DNA of 64,000 nt from Labedaea rhizosphaerae (lineage in GTDB: Bacteria; Actinomycetota; Actinomycetes; Mycobacteriales; Pseudonocardiaceae): the NCBI RefSeq assembly GCF_004362825.1, contig NZ_SNXZ01000003.1, positions 596,784-660,783 of the forward strand, read 5' to 3'. Of this stretch, positions 60,651 through 64,000 are shown piece after piece (the first letter of the stretch is position 1; the number at the start of each line of letters is the position of its first letter). The notes beneath the pieces were generated by a model. It saw only the letters and a list, made by a program, of their open reading frames with translations. It ran no database searches and was not told the origin of the DNA. The translations under genes and the position numbers were made by a program.

Positions 60651-61469
60651 CTAGGAGGGCAGCCCGTGCTCGGCCTTGGCCATGCGGCTGGCGACGCTGC
60701 CGTCGATCACCTCGTCGCCGACCCGGACCACCAGGCCGCCGAGCACCGCGGGATCAACGTCGACCTGCAGCGACATCGTCCGGCCGTAGATCCTCGACAG
60801 TACCTGGACCAGGCGCGTCTCCTGCGCCGCCGAAAGCGGGGCGGCCGCGGTGACGTGGGCCACCGAGCGCTGCCGCCGACTGGCGGCGAGCTCCGCGAGC
60901 TGCTCGACCAGCTGGTCGAGGTGCCGGCCCCGGCCGTGGCGCACGGCCTGCTCGAGCAGGTCGACCGTGCTCCGGCCGGCCTTGCCCTGCACCAGCGAGT
61001 GCAGCAGCTCGATCCGGCGCTGCGCGGGCACCGAGCGGTCGCTCAGCAGGTCACGCAGCCGGTTCTCGCTGCCGAGCAGGCGCCCGAAGCGGAACAGCTC
61101 GTCCTCGGTCTCGTCGAGGGCGTTCTCCCGCTCGGCCACGCTCAGCAGCGCGTGGCGGGAGAGCAGCTCGATCGACTCGAGCAGGTCGCTCGGGCGCGAC
61201 CAGCGCAGCTTCACCGTCTCCTGCAGCAACGCCAGCGTCTGGGCGCCGACCTTGCCCTCGAACAGCCGCCCGACCAGACCCGTGCGTGCCGGCTCCTCCG
61301 AGGAGAAGTCGGCCAGGTGCCGGGCCAGCGACCGGTTGTCGGCGAGCACGCCGCCCACGGCCGCGAGCTCGTCGCCGATCGTGCGCAGTGCGGCCGGCGC
61401 GGTCGACGCCGTGTCCGCGTCGAAGCGCTCGCGCAGCGCCCGCTGCGACTCGCGACTCGTGGCCTGCAT
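60651..61469 (-). CDS. atpH: ATP synthase delta subunit
   Basis: 272 aa. Starts MQATSRESQRALRERFD; core SLARHLADFSSEEPARTGLV and RDLLSDRSVPAQRRIELLHS; end GDEVIDGSVASRMAKAEHGL. About 95 aa longer than E. coli delta, as usual in actinobacteria. In mycobacteria this unit is fused behind a second b subunit; here it is separate and joined to that gene only by a TGATG overlap. Confidence 0.93.
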   Translation of the reverse strand: MQATSRESQRALRERFDADTASTAPAALRTIGDELAAVGGVLADNRSLARHLADFSSEEPARTGLVGRLFEGKVGAQTLALLQETVKLRWSRPSDLLESIELLSRHALLSVAERENALDETEDELFRFGRLLGSENRLRDLLSDRSVPAQRRIELLHSLVQGKAGRSTVDLLEQAVRHGRGRHLDQLVEQLAELAASRRQRSVAHVTAAAPLSAAQETRLVQVLSRIYGRTMSLQVDVDPAVLGGLVVRVGDEVIDGSVASRMAKAEHGLPS

Positions 61470-61969
61470 CAGCGTTCTCCCTTGCCACTCTGCGCGGACA
61501 TGGCATCCAGCTCGTCGAGGAAGCGGTCCACGGTCTTGCCGCGGTTCGCGTCGTCGTCGAGGTGGGACCGCACCATCTGGGCGGCCAGCTCCGCCGCCTG
61601 CTGCCCGACCATCGTGCGCAGCTCACGCGCGAGCTGCTGGCGCTGCAGGGCCAGCTGCTCCTCGCCGCGCTGGCGGATGCGCTCCACCTCGCGCTCGGCT
61701 TGTGCGCGCATCTCCTCTTCGATGGCCTGCGCGTCCGCGCGGGCGTCGTCGCGGATCTTGGCCGCGTCGACCCGGGCCTCGGTCACGGCGTTGTCGTAGG
61801 CCTCCTGGGCCTCCTTCAGCCGCTGCTTGGCCTCCTCCGCGGCCACGAGCTGCTCGCGGATCGTCTCCTGCTGCTTGTTCATCGCCGCGCGCAGACGCGG
61901 CACGACGTAACGCCACAGCACGAAGAGGATCAGCAGGAACCCGACGACCTCAGAGATCCAAGTCGCCAT
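61469..61969 (-). CDS. atpF: Second ATP synthase b-type subunit (b', unfused partner of delta)
   Basis: 166 aa. One N-terminal helix (EVVGFLLILFVLWRYVVPRL) then a long coiled coil. It ends with TVDRFLDELDAMSAQS, nearly the same segment that I recall at the b-to-delta junction of the mycobacterial fusion. With the first b gene upstream, the stalk is probably a b/b' heterodimer. Confidence 0.9.
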   Translation of the reverse strand: MATWISEVVGFLLILFVLWRYVVPRLRAAMNKQQETIREQLVAAEEAKQRLKEAQEAYDNAVTEARVDAAKIRDDARADAQAIEEEMRAQAEREVERIRQRGEEQLALQRQQLARELRTMVGQQAAELAAQMVRSHLDDDANRGKTVDRFLDELDAMSAQSGKGER

Positions 61970-62487
61970 CAGGCGCCTCCCTGCCTGCTCAGACCGCCGA
62001 CGTACTCGTCGACCATCGCCGGGTTGCGGACCTCTTCGCCGACCACGCGCGTGGCCAGCGTCGAGGACAACCCACCCACCTGCGCACGCAGCTCACCGAG
62101 GATCTGCTCCCGCTGCGCGGCGAGCTGCTGCTCGCCGGCCTGCCGGACATCGTCGGCCTCGGCCTGCGCACGCTGGCGGAACTCGTCGAGCACGGCCTGG
62201 CCGCGACCGCGCGCGTCGTCGCGGATCTTGCCCGACTCGGCGCGTGCCTCGGCCAGGGTCTCGGCGTGCTTCTCCTTGGCCTGCGCGAACCGTTCGCTCG
62301 CCGCCCGGTTGTCGTCGATGGTCTTCTGGACCATGTCGTACCGGTCTTTCAGGACCTTCTGGATGGGCGGAAGAATGACCTTCCACATCACGAAGAGCAC
62401 GATCAAGAAGATGATCAGCTCGACGAAGAAGGTCGCGTTCGGCAGCAGCGGGTTGCCGCCTTCTTCGGCCAACTGCATGATGCGCAT
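61969..62487 (-). CDS. atpF: ATP synthase b subunit
   Basis: 172 aa. MQLAEEGGNPLLPNATFFVE, then a membrane helix (LIIFLIVLFVMWKVILPPIQ) and a long charged helix. Corresponds to mycobacterial AtpF. Stop and next start overlap (TGATG at 61967-61971). Confidence 0.94.
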   Translation of the reverse strand: MRIMQLAEEGGNPLLPNATFFVELIIFLIVLFVMWKVILPPIQKVLKDRYDMVQKTIDDNRAASERFAQAKEKHAETLAEARAESGKIRDDARGRGQAVLDEFRQRAQAEADDVRQAGEQQLAAQREQILGELRAQVGGLSSTLATRVVGEEVRNPAMVDEYVGGLSRQGGA

Positions 62488-62492
62488 TCGAA

Positions 62493-62765
62493 TCAGGCGC
62501 TCGGGGCCTTGCCGAACACGAACAGCAGGATGGCCGCGAAAGCGAGGGCGATGAAGTAGTTACCCTCCGCCAGGCCGGCCGCGATGATGAACTGGCCGAA
62601 CAGACGACCCTGGGCCTCCGGCTGCCGCGCGACACCGGCGATCAGCTGGCCACCGGCCAGACCGTCACCGATGGCCGCACCAGCGGCGCCGCCACCCAGC
62701 GCGATCCCACCGCCGATGTAGGCGCCGGCGGTCGCGATCGCCGAGTTCAAACCTGCGTCTGCCAT
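62493..62765 (-). CDS. atpE: ATP synthase c subunit
   Basis: 90 aa. Two membrane hairpin helices, [20 protein letters not shown] and, after the polar loop [30 protein letters not shown] containing the proton-binding Glu. Forms the rotor ring. In mycobacteria this Glu region is the bedaquiline target. Confidence 0.96.
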   Translation of the reverse strand: MADAGLNSAIATAGAYIGGGIALGGGAAGAAIGDGLAGGQLIAGVARQPEAQGRLFGQFIIAAGLAEGNYFIALAFAAILLFVFGKAPSA

Positions 62766-62817
62766 TGTTCTCCCTTATCTCTCTTCGAAAGACGAAGCTT
62801 CAGCGTGGAACGCGGAA

Positions 62818-63555
62818 CTAGTGCCGTTCCTCTTCCAATTCCATCGCGGCCTTGAAGTAAGCGATGGTCAGCAGCATGAACAGATAGGCCTGCAGCAGAC
62901 CGATACCCATGTCGAACAGCTTCCAGCCTGCGCCCGGCAGCCAGAACACGTAGGCCGGAAGAAGTGCGAGCAGCGAGACCATGATCCCGCCGGCGAAGAT
63001 GTTGCCGAAGAGCCGCAGCGGCAGCGAGACGAGGTGGACGATCTCCTCGATGATCCACAGCGGCGCGAACGGCGCGAAGTGACCCTTCACGGTGTGCACG
63101 ACCTGCTTGCCGAAACCGCCGTGGCGGCGGGCACCGGCGGCGTGCCACCAGATGAACAGCAGCAGTGACAACGCGAACACCAGGTTCACGTCCGCGGTCG
63201 GCGGCTCGAGGATCGGGTGGCCGTTCCAGTGCAGCGGCAGCACCGAGAGCCAGTTGCACGCGAGGATGAAGATGAACAGCGACATCGCGACGGGCACCAG
63301 GAACGGGGCAACCTTGACCCCGATGGAGTCCTCGACCTGGTCACGCGCGAGCTTCGCGATGGTCTCGAACGCAAGTTGGGTCCGGTTCGGCACGCCCGAG
63401 GTGATCTTCGCGCGGACGATCAGCCCCAGGATGATCACGATCAGGCTCGCGATGACCGTCGCGATGATCGTGTCGAGGTTGAAGACCAAGCCCGCGAGGT
63501 GCACCTCGGTGTGCTCGGTCGGGTTGATCGTGGCGCCCTCCGCCAAGACACTCAC
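62818..63555 (-). CDS. atpB: ATP synthase a subunit
   Basis: 245 aa, about six helices. SLPLRLFGNIFAGGIMVSLL contains the essential Arg; the last helix is GLLQAYLFMLLTIAYFKAAM. Provides the proton half-channels. Its start overlaps the atpI stop by 4 bp. Confidence 0.96.
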   Translation of the reverse strand: MSVLAEGATINPTEHTEVHLAGLVFNLDTIIATVIASLIVIILGLIVRAKITSGVPNRTQLAFETIAKLARDQVEDSIGVKVAPFLVPVAMSLFIFILACNWLSVLPLHWNGHPILEPPTADVNLVFALSLLLFIWWHAAGARRHGGFGKQVVHTVKGHFAPFAPLWIIEEIVHLVSLPLRLFGNIFAGGIMVSLLALLPAYVFWLPGAGWKLFDMGIGLLQAYLFMLLTIAYFKAAMELEEERH

Positions 63556-63971
63556 TGGTTACGACGCTCCTTCAGGACCGGCACGATCGTGTGTGCCATG
63601 AAGACCAACTGGAAGACGGCCAGACCGAAGAACACCCCGAGCCCGTCCGGCCGCAAGAAGTAGCCCATCGCGAGGGCGAGCAGGGTGAGAACGCCGAGCC
63701 GCTGCACCGAGGATCCGGTGATCTGGCGCTTGGTCGGGTTCTCGCTGGAGATCACCTTGACGACCTGCTTCTGCAGCAGGCGCGCGTTGTACAGGCCCAT
63801 GCCGAGCCCGATCGCGAAGAGGATGCCCATCACCATGTGACCGAATATCACCGCGACGACGATCCCGACGACGGCCAGCGCGGTGGCGACAATGAGCGGA
63901 CGGCGCAGGTTGATGAGCACCGGGGCAGGCACATTCGCCGCCGCGTCCTTGATGCCGGACACCGTCGTCAC
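63552..63971 (-). CDS. atpI: ATP synthase I-type membrane protein
   Basis: 139 aa from GTG 63971, preceded by GGGAGA. Four membrane helices (VATALAVVGIVVAVIFGHM, GILFAIGLGMGLYNARLLQK, LGVLTLLALAMGYFLRP, VFFGLAVFQLVFMAHTIVPV). First gene of the atp operon; assists ring assembly. The 29 bases to the right edge hold only its leader. Confidence 0.88.
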   Translation of the reverse strand: MTTVSGIKDAAANVPAPVLINLRRPLIVATALAVVGIVVAVIFGHMVMGILFAIGLGMGLYNARLLQKQVVKVISSENPTKRQITGSSVQRLGVLTLLALAMGYFLRPDGLGVFFGLAVFQLVFMAHTIVPVLKERRNQ

Positions 63972-64000
63972 CTCGTCTCCCTCATTCCTTGCTGAACCTG

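Overview
The window is high-GC actinobacterial DNA, most likely from a Pseudonocardiales-type actinomycete (the genus cannot be fixed by reading). Pointers are a NucS/EndoMS mismatch endonuclease, MurA with Asp at the fosfomycin-target position, a DUF2550 gene next to atpC, an ectoine-type (Ehu) importer, an ethylmalonyl-CoA mutase, and an ATP synthase whose b' and delta genes look like the unfused form of the mycobacterial b-delta protein.

Bases 1 to about 35.2 kb are the right-hand part of an integrated temperate siphovirus. Left of about 32.6 kb every phage gene runs on the minus strand, mostly joined by stop/start overlaps. Read in the direction of transcription, the order is: Cro-like regulator and Xis-like protein (32.6-32.1 kb); small early genes (32.0-29.4 kb); a DNA-metabolism block with a PAPS-reductase-family protein, Cas4/RecB-like nuclease, OB-like ssDNA-binding candidate, sliding-clamp-like protein, SNF2-type helicase and RuvC-like resolvase; a 1629-aa protein fusing AEP primase, SF3 helicase, 3'-5' exonuclease and family-A DNA polymerase; HNH nuclease and terminase subunits; a 1117-aa protein fusing portal, S78 protease and HK97-fold capsid; connector and tail genes with a frameshifted chaperone pair and tape measure; and a lysis region cut by the left edge. 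The lysogeny operon runs the other way at 32.9-35.1 kb: HTH repressor, ImmA/IrrE peptidase, tyrosine integrase. Direct repeats after the integrase mark the attachment region. The other prophage end lies outside the window.

From 35.28 kb on the DNA is chromosomal: an SSS symporter with a small partner, nucS, a Nudix hydrolase, a crotonase, a LysE exporter, a GlxA/AraC regulator divergent from an isochorismatase, ehuBCDA plus a second binding-protein gene, ethylmalonyl-CoA mutase, a secreted trypsin-like protease, gamma-glutamyltransferase, two tandem PPOX/F420-type proteins, murA, a PduO-type cobalamin adenosyltransferase (which could supply cofactor to the mutase), an AAA ATPase, DUF2550, and the complete atpIBEFF'HAGDC operon.

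The most interesting points are the two giant fusion proteins; an iteron cluster lying inside the coding sequence of the replication fusion, probably the phage origin; a start-associated motif before three early genes; and a 22-bp tandem repeat family found at two separate host intergenic sites. No tRNA, rRNA or CRISPR array was seen.
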